From positions 1-64,000 of the forward strand of contig NZ_REFW01000004.1 of NCBI RefSeq assembly GCF_003688855.1: 64,000 nucleotides of DNA, in the 5' to 3' direction. The notes beneath the pieces were generated by a model. That model was not told the origin of the DNA, did not search any database, and saw only the letters and a list, made by a program, of their open reading frames with translations. Positions 1 through 7,930 of this stretch are shown here, one piece after another. Source of the stretch: Tessaracoccus antarcticus (GTDB lineage: Bacteria; Actinomycetota; Actinomycetes; Propionibacteriales; Propionibacteriaceae). The translations under genes and the position numbers were made by a program. Every line of letters starts with the position of its first letter. The stretch's first letter is position 1.

Positions 1-270
1 ACGCCTGCAGCGCTGGCAAATAGTTCGTCGGTGGCACTCCCCATCCCGGCCGCCGTGGCATCCGCTATCGGAGTGCCGGCAGACACGCGAAGACTCGGTG
101 CGGTGACACCAATACTCAAGTAGGACATTACGAATCACACGGCCCCGTCTCCCACGTGATGAGGGGGTGGGTAATGTTCGTATCCCGCTATAAGTGGGAA
201 GGATCGTGAGCAGCACCGACGTGCCTGACAGTTCGATCCCCAGTGGCCGCTCGGGCGGGCAACGGCTCGC

Positions 271-1743
271 TCAATAGGCGCCACTGGAGCCGAACACTGC
301 TTTGGCAGTCTTCGCGAGGATCATGAGGTCCCTCACAGCCGACCAGTTGTCGACGTAGTAGAGGTCGAGACGAACTGTATCTTCCCATGAAAGGTTTGAG
401 CGTCCGGAGACCTGCCACAGTCCCGTCAGTCCGGGGCGAACGTGAAGGCGCCTCATCGTGTCGCTGTCATATTGGGCGACCTCGCGAGGCAGGGCAGGAC
501 GGGGACCGACGAGGCTCATGTCGCCGCGAAGTGTGTTCCACAGTTGAGGGAGTTCGTCGATCGAAAAGCGACGGATGAATTTTCCGACAGTGGTGATTCG
601 TGGATCGTTGGTCATCTTGAAAAGGACTCCTGCCCCTTCGTTCTGGGACTGAAGTGCTGCAATCTTCGCCTCTGCGTCAATGCACATACTCCTCAGCTTT
701 AAGCAGTCGAACTCCTCGCCGTTCAAGCCAACGCGTCGCTGCCGAAATATTACCGGCCCGCCGTCTTCCAGTTTGACAGCCACAGCCGTGATCAGGAGTA
801 GGGGCGCCGCCAGCAAGAGCAAAAGAGCGGAGGCCACGACGTCTGCCGCTCTTTTTGACCAGCGAAGCGACTTGAGTGCCCGGGGCCGAGCCACGTGTAC
901 GAGCGGGAGGCCGGCCATGGGTGAGAACTCGAGGCGCTCAGCGCTGACATCAGCGAGCGTCGGTACCACCATCATCTGGACTTGACACTCCTCAAGCTGC
1001 CACGCCAAGCGGCGGAACTCTTCAGGGCACGTGAATGAGCCTTCTGCAAAGATCACCGTGGCTATACCCTGCGTCGAAATCACCTCTGCCAAATTGCTGA
1101 ACTCTCCAAGGACGGGGAGGCCGGTGGCTGTAGTAAGGCGACGCTCTCGCGTGACAGCGCCGACGATTTTGTAACCCGCCCAGCGAGCGCGTCTGAGCGC
1201 CCTGTGGACCTCGTCGACGTGATGGTCTGCTCCAACGACAAGGACAGGAGTCTGAAGAAGCCCCCGGAGGTGCAGTCGGTGCATTATCTGGCGTCGGGTG
1301 TAGCGCACCACCAGGAGAACCAGCAGTCCCATTGCAACCCATACGGCGAATGTCAGACGTGGGTAGTCATATTTGAACAGGAAACAAGCGATGCCGAAGA
1401 TGCCCGCAGCGATGGCCGTGGCGTTGACCACGCGCTTGTACTCATCCGCCCCGGCTCCCAAGTGTATGACGGAGTAGGCCCCAGTGAGTCGGAGCCCCAT
1501 CAGCCAGATCAGGATGAGGGCCCCCGTCGCCAGCGTTGCCTCCGTGCTGATCGCCGTCTCAGGGGAGCCGCGGAGTCTGGTGCTTGTGACGTTCGCAAGG
1601 ATGAAGGTTGCCCCGACCAGAATCGCGTCCACACCAACGAGAATTAGCAGTTGGTACTGGGCAGCCGGCACCCAGCGCACGCTTGGTGCTCCTGTGGTTG
1701 CCGCGGTTGGTTTAGAGCGCGCTAAAAAGCCGCTTACGGTCAT
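271..1743 (-). CDS. Exopolysaccharide priming sugar phosphotransferase
   Basis: Predicted polyprenyl-phosphate hexose-1-phosphate transferase that puts the first sugar on the lipid carrier at the inner face of the membrane. The 490-residue protein has several N-terminal hydrophobic segments, a central Rossmann-like region and, from about residue 296, the bacterial sugar transferase domain: a membrane helix, the IFRQRRVG segment, DELPQLWN near 396 and RPGLTGLWQVSGR near 436. This is the full length of the WbaP/CpsE type. The ATG is preceded by a GGGGGG run with 5 nt spacing. It is divergent from the glycosyltransferase genes and opens the glycan locus. The sugar added cannot be read from the sequence. 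Confidence 0.93.
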   Translation of the reverse strand: MTVSGFLARSKPTAATTGAPSVRWVPAAQYQLLILVGVDAILVGATFILANVTSTRLRGSPETAISTEATLATGALILIWLMGLRLTGAYSVIHLGAGADEYKRVVNATAIAAGIFGIACFLFKYDYPRLTFAVWVAMGLLVLLVVRYTRRQIMHRLHLRGLLQTPVLVVGADHHVDEVHRALRRARWAGYKIVGAVTRERRLTTATGLPVLGEFSNLAEVISTQGIATVIFAEGSFTCPEEFRRLAWQLEECQVQMMVVPTLADVSAERLEFSPMAGLPLVHVARPRALKSLRWSKRAADVVASALLLLLAAPLLLITAVAVKLEDGGPVIFRQRRVGLNGEEFDCLKLRSMCIDAEAKIAALQSQNEGAGVLFKMTNDPRITTVGKFIRRFSIDELPQLWNTLRGDMSLVGPRPALPREVAQYDSDTMRRLHVRPGLTGLWQVSGRSNLSWEDTVRLDLYYVDNWSAVRDLMILAKTAKAVFGSSGAY

Positions 1744-2057
1744 GAGATCCCCCCGAATCTGATCATGCCCTAGCCATGACAGGGTGGCTTAACGTCCACC
1801 TACTGCCATAGTTCGAAGTATTGCTGTCGATTATGTCGCACGATCACGAGGAGCGCAACCCCGCGAACTTGGGAGGAGGAGTGAACAGGCACTGGAGCGC
1901 CGTCAAGGCTGCCGGCGAGGCTCAACATCCAGTGCGACCCAACGTGCTAACGTCTTGTCTGTTTAAACCGCCGTAAACCCGGATCCTCTCGTCAAGAGAT
2001 GGTGCTTCCGGGCGGTGTCAATGTCTCCGGGCGTGCCGATCTCCTAAGGAGGACGCC
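1744..2057. other. Divergent intergenic region at the start of the glycan locus
   Basis: This stretch separates the leftward priming transferase from the rightward genes and must hold both promoters. I see no RNA gene or long reading frame. The only clear symmetric element is CTCCTAAGGAG at 2041-2051, whose right half is also the Shine-Dalgarno sequence of the small reading frame at 2058. No convincing -35/-10 pair stands out. Confidence 0.5.
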
Positions 2058-2222
2058 TTGAGGGTCCGTAGCCGTGCTCCTCGACCCCCGGATCTGTTCG
2101 GAGTGGAATATAGTCCACGTGGGAAGGTTCAAACCTGCCACTTTATGGAAAGCTCTCACACAAGCGACCCCGCGGATCGTTGCAAGTTCATCCAGCGCTT
2201 CGCTTACTGTCCGGAGGAATGA
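2058..2222 (+). CDS. Possible 54-residue leader or small Cys-containing protein
   Basis: A short TTG-initiated frame with an excellent Shine-Dalgarno (AAGGAGG at 2046-2052, 5 nt spacing). Its TGA at 2220-2222 overlaps an ATG at 2219 of the following glycosyltransferase and lies just before that gene's GTG at 2225, an arrangement typical of translational coupling. The C-terminal half holds three Cys and several His (QTCHFMESSH, then RCKF and YCPEE), which might bind metal. I recognise no family. It may be a real small protein, a leader peptide controlling the next gene, or chance; the strong ribosome site is the main argument for it. Confidence 0.4.
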   Translation: MRVRSRAPRPPDLFGVEYSPRGKVQTCHFMESSHTSDPADRCKFIQRFAYCPEE

Positions 2223-2224
2223 TA

Positions 2225-3403
2225 GTGATCAATGACCGAACTCGCGCGATGCGCATTGCCATGATCGGTACTCGGGGGGTTCCAGCAGCCTACGGCGGAT
2301 TTGAGACGGCGGTCGAAGAGGTCTCACGAAGGCTGGTGGATAGGGGCCATGAAGTGACTGTCTACACGCGTGGATCCGCGCAGCGTCAGCCGAGCCACCT
2401 CGGGATTCGTTTGGTTCACCTACCTGCGGTCCCTCAGAAACAGTTGGAGACCCTCAGTCACACAGGGATTTCGACCCTGCACGCTGTCCTGGGACGACCG
2501 CCCGAGGTTGCATTCGTGTTCAATGCCGCCAACGCGCCATTTCTGCCGTTGCTGCGCGTGCGCGGTATTCCAGTCGCACTCCACATGGATGGTTTGGAGT
2601 GGAAGCGCGCCAAATGGGGGAAACGAGGGCGCGAGTACTACCGTTGGGCTGAGGAGTTCGGGGTCCGCAATGCCGACGCGCTTATTGCTGATGCGCCTGG
2701 CATCGCCGACTACTACGCACATCAGTTCGGGATAGCAACTGAACTCATTAGATACGGTGCGCCCATCCAAGAGAAGGTGCCGACTGGAGAACTGGACCGC
2801 TTAGGGCTGGTGCCGGATGGTTATCACCTTGTCGTGGCTCGGTTTGAGCCTGAGAATCACGTGCTGGATATCGTGCAGGGATATCACTCGTCGTCAGCGT
2901 CAAAGGCTCTCGTGGTTGTAGGTTCAGCACCTTATTCAGCCGCTTACAAGCAGGCGATCGAAGCGATTGCAAATTCCGACCGTCGGATCCGGCTTCTCGG
3001 TGGTGTATATGACCAAGACGTCTTGGACGCGCTATATTTTCACGCCTACTCGTACCTCCATGGTCATTCTGTAGGAGGGACCAACCCATCGCTGCTGCGG
3101 GCGATGGGTGCTGGTACAGCTGTGATCGCCTACGACGTGGTCTTCAACAGGGAGGTGCTCAGTGATCGGGGCTGGTACTTCCGGGAAGCTGAGGGTGTCA
3201 CTGCCGCCTTGGCTCTGACGGAGTCGGACGAGGATCAAGTTCACTTGCTGGGAGAGCAGTTGAGGGTCTCGGCAAGCCGGGACTTCTCTTGGAACGATGT
3301 TGCCCTTGCGTACGAGGACCTCGCGCATCGACTCGCGCAGGGGCAGACCCTGCGATCGGTCGGGAGGCGTCCCCGGCGCGTGAGTGTGGACTGGGATGCT
3401 TGA
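2225..3403 (+). CDS. Glycosyltransferase, DUF1972/GT4 type
   Basis: Cytoplasmic retaining glycosyltransferase of the GT-B fold, of the kind that transfers rhamnose or a related sugar onto lipid-linked repeat units. The N-terminus MRIAMIGTRGVPAAYGGFE is the signature of the DUF1972 rhamnosyltransferase-like family; a GT1-type nucleotide-sugar half with GGTNPSLLRAMG follows. I chose GTG 2225 because GGAGG at 2213-2217 is 7 nt away. An ATG at 2219 is too close to that site, and a TTG at 2180 lacks one. The conserved part begins about 8 residues in, so the start does not affect function. Probably coupled to the small frame upstream. Donor and acceptor are unknown. Confidence 0.88.
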   Translation: MINDRTRAMRIAMIGTRGVPAAYGGFETAVEEVSRRLVDRGHEVTVYTRGSAQRQPSHLGIRLVHLPAVPQKQLETLSHTGISTLHAVLGRPPEVAFVFNAANAPFLPLLRVRGIPVALHMDGLEWKRAKWGKRGREYYRWAEEFGVRNADALIADAPGIADYYAHQFGIATELIRYGAPIQEKVPTGELDRLGLVPDGYHLVVARFEPENHVLDIVQGYHSSSASKALVVVGSAPYSAAYKQAIEAIANSDRRIRLLGGVYDQDVLDALYFHAYSYLHGHSVGGTNPSLLRAMGAGTAVIAYDVVFNREVLSDRGWYFREAEGVTAALALTESDEDQVHLLGEQLRVSASRDFSWNDVALAYEDLAHRLAQGQTLRSVGRRPRRVSVDWDA

Positions 3404-3416
3404 ACCTTGATGTCCG

Positions 3417-4064
3417 TCAGTTTTGGGAACGTTGACCTTGGAATCGAACCAGACTCAGCACAAGGTCTGTTGTCTCCGTCCGCAGGGATCTGAGCATCTT
3501 CCCATGGGCAGAAGGGCGACCCAGGTGTGCATCTGGTACGTCAAGCGGGTCGAGGCGCTGTCGCCGGGAGTATCGGGCCGGCGGATGGATGAGCGTGCCC
3601 CGGCGGCGGTGGAGAAGGTTTGGAAAGCCCTGTAGCGGGAGTGGGGAACCCTTGGCCTGCTCAGTTTTGAGGATGAAGGCGGATTCGTTGGGGGAGGCGG
3701 GCGAAGCGCTGAGAAGGACGGCCTCGCGGAGCGTGAAGGTAACGGTCCGCAGGGCAGGGGCGTAGCGCGCTAGGATGGCTCGCTCTGCCCGCGTTGCTAC
3801 GATGATCAGATCTGGCTCCGCCAAATCGGAGGGCCCAAGAGGCGCGGACAGATGATCATTCGCAAAACGTCGCCCCTCCTCGGATTCCTGCATCAGAGTG
3901 GCGCTCTGCGCGCAGATGCCTTTCCCCGAACTTGCGTTGACGCCGCGGCTCGTTGAGTGGAAGTGTTGCCGTTCGGATTCAGGAAGGCCTTCCGTAAATA
4001 TCCATTGCATAAACGGCGAACGGCATACATTCATGGAGCATACGAACAGCACGGCGTTGGTCAT
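3417..4064 (-). CDS. Low-molecular-weight protein-tyrosine phosphatase
   Basis: Predicted Wzb-like phosphatase that removes phosphate from tyrosines of the polysaccharide co-polymerase/kinase. The P-loop CSMNVCRSP gives the CX5R(S) signature with nucleophile Cys9 and Arg15. The usual Asp general acid appears near residue 178 in VPDAH, where most relatives have DP. The start at 4064 has GGGAGG 8 nt upstream; a longer frame from 4100 is open but has no such site. At 215 residues it is longer than the common 150-170, mainly in the middle and tail. It is convergent with the glycosyltransferase on its left and divergent from the one on its right. Confidence 0.82.
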   Translation of the reverse strand: MTNAVLFVCSMNVCRSPFMQWIFTEGLPESERQHFHSTSRGVNASSGKGICAQSATLMQESEEGRRFANDHLSAPLGPSDLAEPDLIIVATRAERAILARYAPALRTVTFTLREAVLLSASPASPNESAFILKTEQAKGSPLPLQGFPNLLHRRRGTLIHPPARYSRRQRLDPLDVPDAHLGRPSAHGKMLRSLRTETTDLVLSLVRFQGQRSQN

Positions 4065-4136
4065 CTGATTAGCCTCCCGAAAGATCGTCGTCTGGATCAT
4101 GTCACAACGATGAGCACATCATGGAATGATCGGTCC

Positions 4137-5291
4137 ATGGCAACATGTCTTCTCGTGCACCCGGGTGCTGAACTTTTCGGTGCTGACCGCATGCTCCTTG
4201 AGAGTGCTATCGCTGTCAGGGAGTCTGGGATGAGCTGCCTCGTGGCGCTGCCTGAGGGTGGGCCGCTCGTGGATGCTCTCGAGGCTCAGGGGATCCCGAC
4301 TGTGATCGTCCCCATGTTGGTGTTGAGAAAGGCTCTACTACGACCCCGGAACTGGCTGAAACTGCTCGGCGGGTGGATGGCAGGGCTGGTGTCCAGTTGG
4401 AAGCTGATCACCCGGACTGCGCCAGCCTGTATTTATGTCAGCACAGTCACGTTGCCGCAATGGCCGCTGGTGGCGAGGCTCCGTCGGATCCCGTGCATCA
4501 CGCACGTCCACGAGGCCGAGGGATCGGCGAGGAGGTGGGCCAATCTTGCGCTGTACATCCCCCACCTGGCGTCAACCTCCGTTCTCGTTAACAGTCACTT
4601 CAGCCTGCGCACAATCGCGAAGAGCCTGCCGATGCTGGCCGAGCGAGCCCGAGTGGTGGCCAACGGTGTCGCCGGCCCCCCAATCGCACCTACATTGCCC
4701 CGCCGAGAACTGGGTGGGTTTCTCCGAGTCCTCTACTTGGGGCGGCTGTCGCCGCGTAAGGGACCGGATCTTATCGTGGAGGCTGCGAAGATTCTGCGTG
4801 GTCGCGTCGAACTCGAAATGGTGTTTGCCGGTTCAACGTTCAGCGGATACGAATCCTATGAGTCGGAGTTGCGCTCAGCTCTGAAGGAGGGGGGCTACTC
4901 CGACGAGGAAGTCCTTGTGGGGTTCAGACCCGAGATCTGGCCTCTGCTTGAGCACTGCGACGTGCTCGTGGTTCCGAGTCGGCTCGACGAACCTTTTGGA
5001 AACACTGCAGTCGAGGGCGTCCTTGCTCAACGCCCGGTCATCGTCAGTGATACCACCGGCCTTCGCGAGGCCGCGGCTGGATACCCCAGCGCGCATCTAG
5101 TGCGCAGGAATGATCCCGAAGCCCTCGCGGAGGCACTTCAGGACCTCGTCGACCAATGGGCCACGGTGCGCGGACTTGTGGAGACCAGCGCAAGAATGGC
5201 GCAAGAGAGACACGACCCCGTCGCGTATCGTCGAAGGATCAGTGACGCTGTTGCGCAGCAGCTCGTGTCGCTGCTGAATACTGAAAGCTGA
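4137..5291 (+). CDS. Glycosyltransferase family 4 protein
   Basis: GT-B glycosyltransferase of about 384 residues. The N-terminal half begins MATCLLVHPGAELFGADRML, a typical GT4 acceptor-side opening. The C-terminal half has LRVLYLGRLSPRKGPDLIVEA and the donor-site segment VVPSRLDEPFGNTAVEGVLA with the usual E-x7-E spacing. The frame is open back to 3957, but that would overlap the divergent phosphatase. ATG 4137 fits the protein start and has AATGAT six nucleotides before it, which could be a -10 box for leaderless transcription; ATG 4110 is an alternative. The co-polymerase follows after 10 nt, so they are likely co-transcribed. Confidence 0.87.
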   Translation: MATCLLVHPGAELFGADRMLLESAIAVRESGMSCLVALPEGGPLVDALEAQGIPTVIVPMLVLRKALLRPRNWLKLLGGWMAGLVSSWKLITRTAPACIYVSTVTLPQWPLVARLRRIPCITHVHEAEGSARRWANLALYIPHLASTSVLVNSHFSLRTIAKSLPMLAERARVVANGVAGPPIAPTLPRRELGGFLRVLYLGRLSPRKGPDLIVEAAKILRGRVELEMVFAGSTFSGYESYESELRSALKEGGYSDEEVLVGFRPEIWPLLEHCDVLVVPSRLDEPFGNTAVEGVLAQRPVIVSDTTGLREAAAGYPSAHLVRRNDPEALAEALQDLVDQWATVRGLVETSARMAQERHDPVAYRRRISDAVAQQLVSLLNTES

Positions 5292-5301
5292 AGGGGAAGA
5301 C

Positions 5302-6762
5302 ATGTCGTTACAGGACTACCTGAAGACCATCCTGCGCAACTGGGTGCTGATTTTCGTGGTTGGCGTGATCGGGGCAGCGGTGGGTTTCGGGGTCGCCTTG
5401 ACGACTCCGGAGCAGTACAGATCGACGAGTTCACTGTTGGTGACCAGCGACAGGGGTGACAGCCCATCGGAACTCGTCCAGGGCAGTACGTATGCCGAGA
5501 ATCTGGTCACCACTTACGTGGTACTCGCAAAGACGGAAATTGTTCTGCAACCCGTCATCGACGAGCTAGGACTGGCCAGCACAGTGCAATCTTTGGCGAG
5601 CGTGGTCTCCGCTGATTCACCTCTCAATACGGTCATCATCGATATCCATGCAGACAGCCAAGATCCGGCACTCTCACAGCGAATCTCTTCTGCGGTGGCC
5701 GCAAGCCTCGTCCGAGTGGTTACGAGCGAAGTCTCGCCCACGGCCGAGGACGGAACTGCGACGATCAAGCTCACGACCATCCAGAGCGCCAACCTTCCCA
5801 AGTATCCCTTCGCACCGAATAAGCGACTCCACGTTCTCGTGGGGGAACTACTTGGGCTCGCTGTGGGCGTGATCTTCGCTATCACCCGTTCAGTGTTCCG
5901 ACAGACGGTGCGCTCACGGGACGACGTCGCCCAGGTGACAGCGGTACCAGTCGTCGGGGAAGTGATTGGATCACCCAAAGGCGTGACTCTACCGGTGAAC
6001 GTGTTGGGGGATCCGCAAGGAATTCAGGCGGAATCTGTACGAAGTCTGGCTGCGAACCTGAGCTTCCTCAGCATGGGTGAGCAGCTACGTTCTTTCGTCA
6101 TCACTTCCGCCTCACCTGCAGAGTCGAAAAGCTCCATCGTCTCCTCTCTGGGGCTCGCCGTCGCCGAAACCCAGCGCGTCCTCCTTATTGATGGTGATCT
6201 GCGTCGACCGTCCCTCGCCAACCTGACGCAGCTCGAGGGCGCCACCGGACTGACCAATGTATTGCGCGGTGAGATCAGTCTGCAGGATGCTGTGCAGCCG
6301 TGGGCGAAGGACGGGTTACACGTATTGACGTCCGGGGCCCTACCGCCGAACCCTGCTCAACTACTGGCAAGCAGCGCTATGCGCTCGCTCATTTCACAAG
6401 CACGCGATGAGTATGACCTCGTCATTATTGACTCGGCGCCAGCACTGTCTGTGACTGACGCCAAGTGGTTGGGACACATGACAGATGGTGCACTGATCGC
6501 CTCGCGTTACGGAAAGACATCCACCAGGGCCATTCGCAAAGTCATCGAAGCTATGGAGGCTGCGTCCGTGCCGGTGCTCGGAGTCATCATCACCAGCGTG
6601 CCTCGGACGTCTCAATCGCGCTATGGCGAGGCGGGGCGTGAGTCAACCGAGACGGTTGTCCGGAGTTTGGAGGAGTCGACCGTTGCGGAGCCAAGGCACC
6701 CGTCAGAGCAGGCAGAGCGACCGCCAGGGTCAAAGGCAGAAGCGGCATCGCGCTTGCAATAG
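5302..6762 (+). CDS. Wzz/BY-kinase-like polysaccharide co-polymerase with degenerate Walker A
   Basis: Membrane chain-length regulator fused to a cytoplasmic BY-kinase-like domain. The Wzz part spans residues 1-200 with two membrane helices (about 14-33 and 175-195) around an extracytoplasmic region. The kinase-like part has an intact Walker A' (VLLIDGDLRRP) and Walker B (YDLVIIDSAP). The Walker A, residues 270-278, reads ASPAESKSS: both glycines of GxxxxGK[ST] are replaced although Lys276 remains. The C-terminal tail lacks the usual tyrosine cluster, with a single Tyr in SRYGEAG. It may therefore bind ATP poorly and act as a structural partner rather than a kinase. The last 173 bp overlap the convergent polymerase gene. 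Confidence 0.88.
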   Translation: MSLQDYLKTILRNWVLIFVVGVIGAAVGFGVALTTPEQYRSTSSLLVTSDRGDSPSELVQGSTYAENLVTTYVVLAKTEIVLQPVIDELGLASTVQSLASVVSADSPLNTVIIDIHADSQDPALSQRISSAVAASLVRVVTSEVSPTAEDGTATIKLTTIQSANLPKYPFAPNKRLHVLVGELLGLAVGVIFAITRSVFRQTVRSRDDVAQVTAVPVVGEVIGSPKGVTLPVNVLGDPQGIQAESVRSLAANLSFLSMGEQLRSFVITSASPAESKSSIVSSLGLAVAETQRVLLIDGDLRRPSLANLTQLEGATGLTNVLRGEISLQDAVQPWAKDGLHVLTSGALPPNPAQLLASSAMRSLISQARDEYDLVIIDSAPALSVTDAKWLGHMTDGALIASRYGKTSTRAIRKVIEAMEAASVPVLGVIITSVPRTSQSRYGEAGRESTETVVRSLEESTVAEPRHPSEQAERPPGSKAEAASRLQ

Positions 6763-7930
6763 GACTGAAGGCAAAGTCCCAAGCCAGCCGAAGCACCAGA
6801 AAGGTGGTAATCGTCGTGGCCGCCCCCCGACTCAAGAGGTCACCCAACCCGAAGAGGGCAAACGCTGCGACGGTCACGGCGAGCAGTGCGCCCGCGAAGC
6901 CAAATAGGATCCAGAGGTCACCGAGTACCGAGTGAACTTCTATGCCGTATCCAAACATGTACTTCTCGACGTACCCGTTGTTCGGATCGTAGCCGAGCGA
7001 ATGCATACCCGTCTTGCCCAACATGATGTTCGCATAGGTGGCCAATGTGCCAGCCCCGTAACCCCAAGGCCGGTCTGTTACAAGCGCCAGAGCCGCTCCC
7101 ATCTCTGGCCGCCCCCCCACGAGTGAGGATCCTGATTGGGAGATTTGGGCGATGGTGCGGTTTCGGGCCGATTCCCCGAGCATCCCATCCAGAATGGCCG
7201 ACTGGACAATGAGGAACCCGCCTGCGCCGACAAGTGCGACCCGCGCAAGTGCTGTCCATGCACGCCACCCGTCCCTTGTCCCGGGCCATTGGGCTCCGCT
7301 CTGGGTGACCGCTCCCCTCTGGGTGACCGTCAGAGCGATCGCCACGAGCAGCAGACCTGCTGCTGATCGTGAGTCGTTGAGCGCTGACACCGCCACCAAC
7401 ATCAGGGCCATTCCCACCTGTCCCCACCTGTGCCGGCTGATCCCAGGGAGACTCAGCAGAATAAGAGTGATGGGAACCGAAAGCGAGAACTTCCAAACGT
7501 TGTCTGAGTTCACGCCCGAGACCACGAGGGAGACAAGGCTTCCCAAACCAAATACGAGGATGAGCCGTGGAATGCCAAGGAGGGATCGTGCCCAAAGGAG
7601 AGCGGCGAGTACCAGTGCCAGCCCAACCATCCGGGCGGTCTGTACAAGAGCGAGGGATCCGCTGACGTTGCCCAACGACACGTGGCCCATGGTCAGCAGC
7701 AGACCCGATATAGCAGATAGAAGGGCGAGGACAGAGATGGTCACAGCGCCGCGATATCGGGAGAGGTGGCGCAGGGTGACGGGTATCACACAAGCGGCCA
7801 GTAGGAAGCCGATCGGCACATCCGGAGAGAACCGGTAGCGGATTGCAATGATGAACACGGCCGCATGCGCGGCCGCGACTTCCCAACCGTCCACCGCCTT
7901 AGATGGGCGCGATAGAGGGTGCAAGGTCAT
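6590..7930 (-). CDS. Wzy-like O-antigen/exopolysaccharide polymerase
   Basis: Multi-spanning membrane protein of 446 residues with about ten hydrophobic segments and a larger extracytoplasmic loop in the second half (around GGRPEMGAALALVTDRPWGYG), the layout of the O-antigen ligase/polymerase family (Wzy_C-like). It would join lipid-linked repeat units on the outside of the membrane. Its ATG overlaps the flippase stop by 4 bp (ATGA), so the two are translationally coupled. The C-terminal hydrophilic tail (about 55 codons) lies antisense to the end of the co-polymerase gene. Assignment rests on topology and context, because this family has little sequence conservation. Confidence 0.8.
   Translation of the reverse strand: MTLHPLSRPSKAVDGWEVAAAHAAVFIIAIRYRFSPDVPIGFLLAACVIPVTLRHLSRYRGAVTISVLALLSAISGLLLTMGHVSLGNVSGSLALVQTARMVGLALVLAALLWARSLLGIPRLILVFGLGSLVSLVVSGVNSDNVWKFSLSVPITLILLSLPGISRHRWGQVGMALMLVAVSALNDSRSAAGLLLVAIALTVTQRGAVTQSGAQWPGTRDGWRAWTALARVALVGAGGFLIVQSAILDGMLGESARNRTIAQISQSGSSLVGGRPEMGAALALVTDRPWGYGAGTLATYANIMLGKTGMHSLGYDPNNGYVEKYMFGYGIEVHSVLGDLWILFGFAGALLAVTVAAFALFGLGDLLSRGAATTITTFLVLRLAWDFAFSPIASAMPLLPLTLAVALPALTGALAPQRSTPPNSGQPSRLTHAPPRHSAIETSEARW

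Noticed and set aside
1..128. Open frame on the minus strand starting at ATG 128 and leaving the window (MSYLSIGVTAPSLRV...)
   Set aside because: Only 42 codons, no ribosome site or -10 box, and a competing plus-strand frame is open over the same DNA; not enough to call.
188..242. TCCCGC-TATAA-GTGGGA inverted repeat as a terminator
   Set aside because: Only a 6-bp stem with a wobble pair, and it is on the far side of any gene end by a convincing distance.
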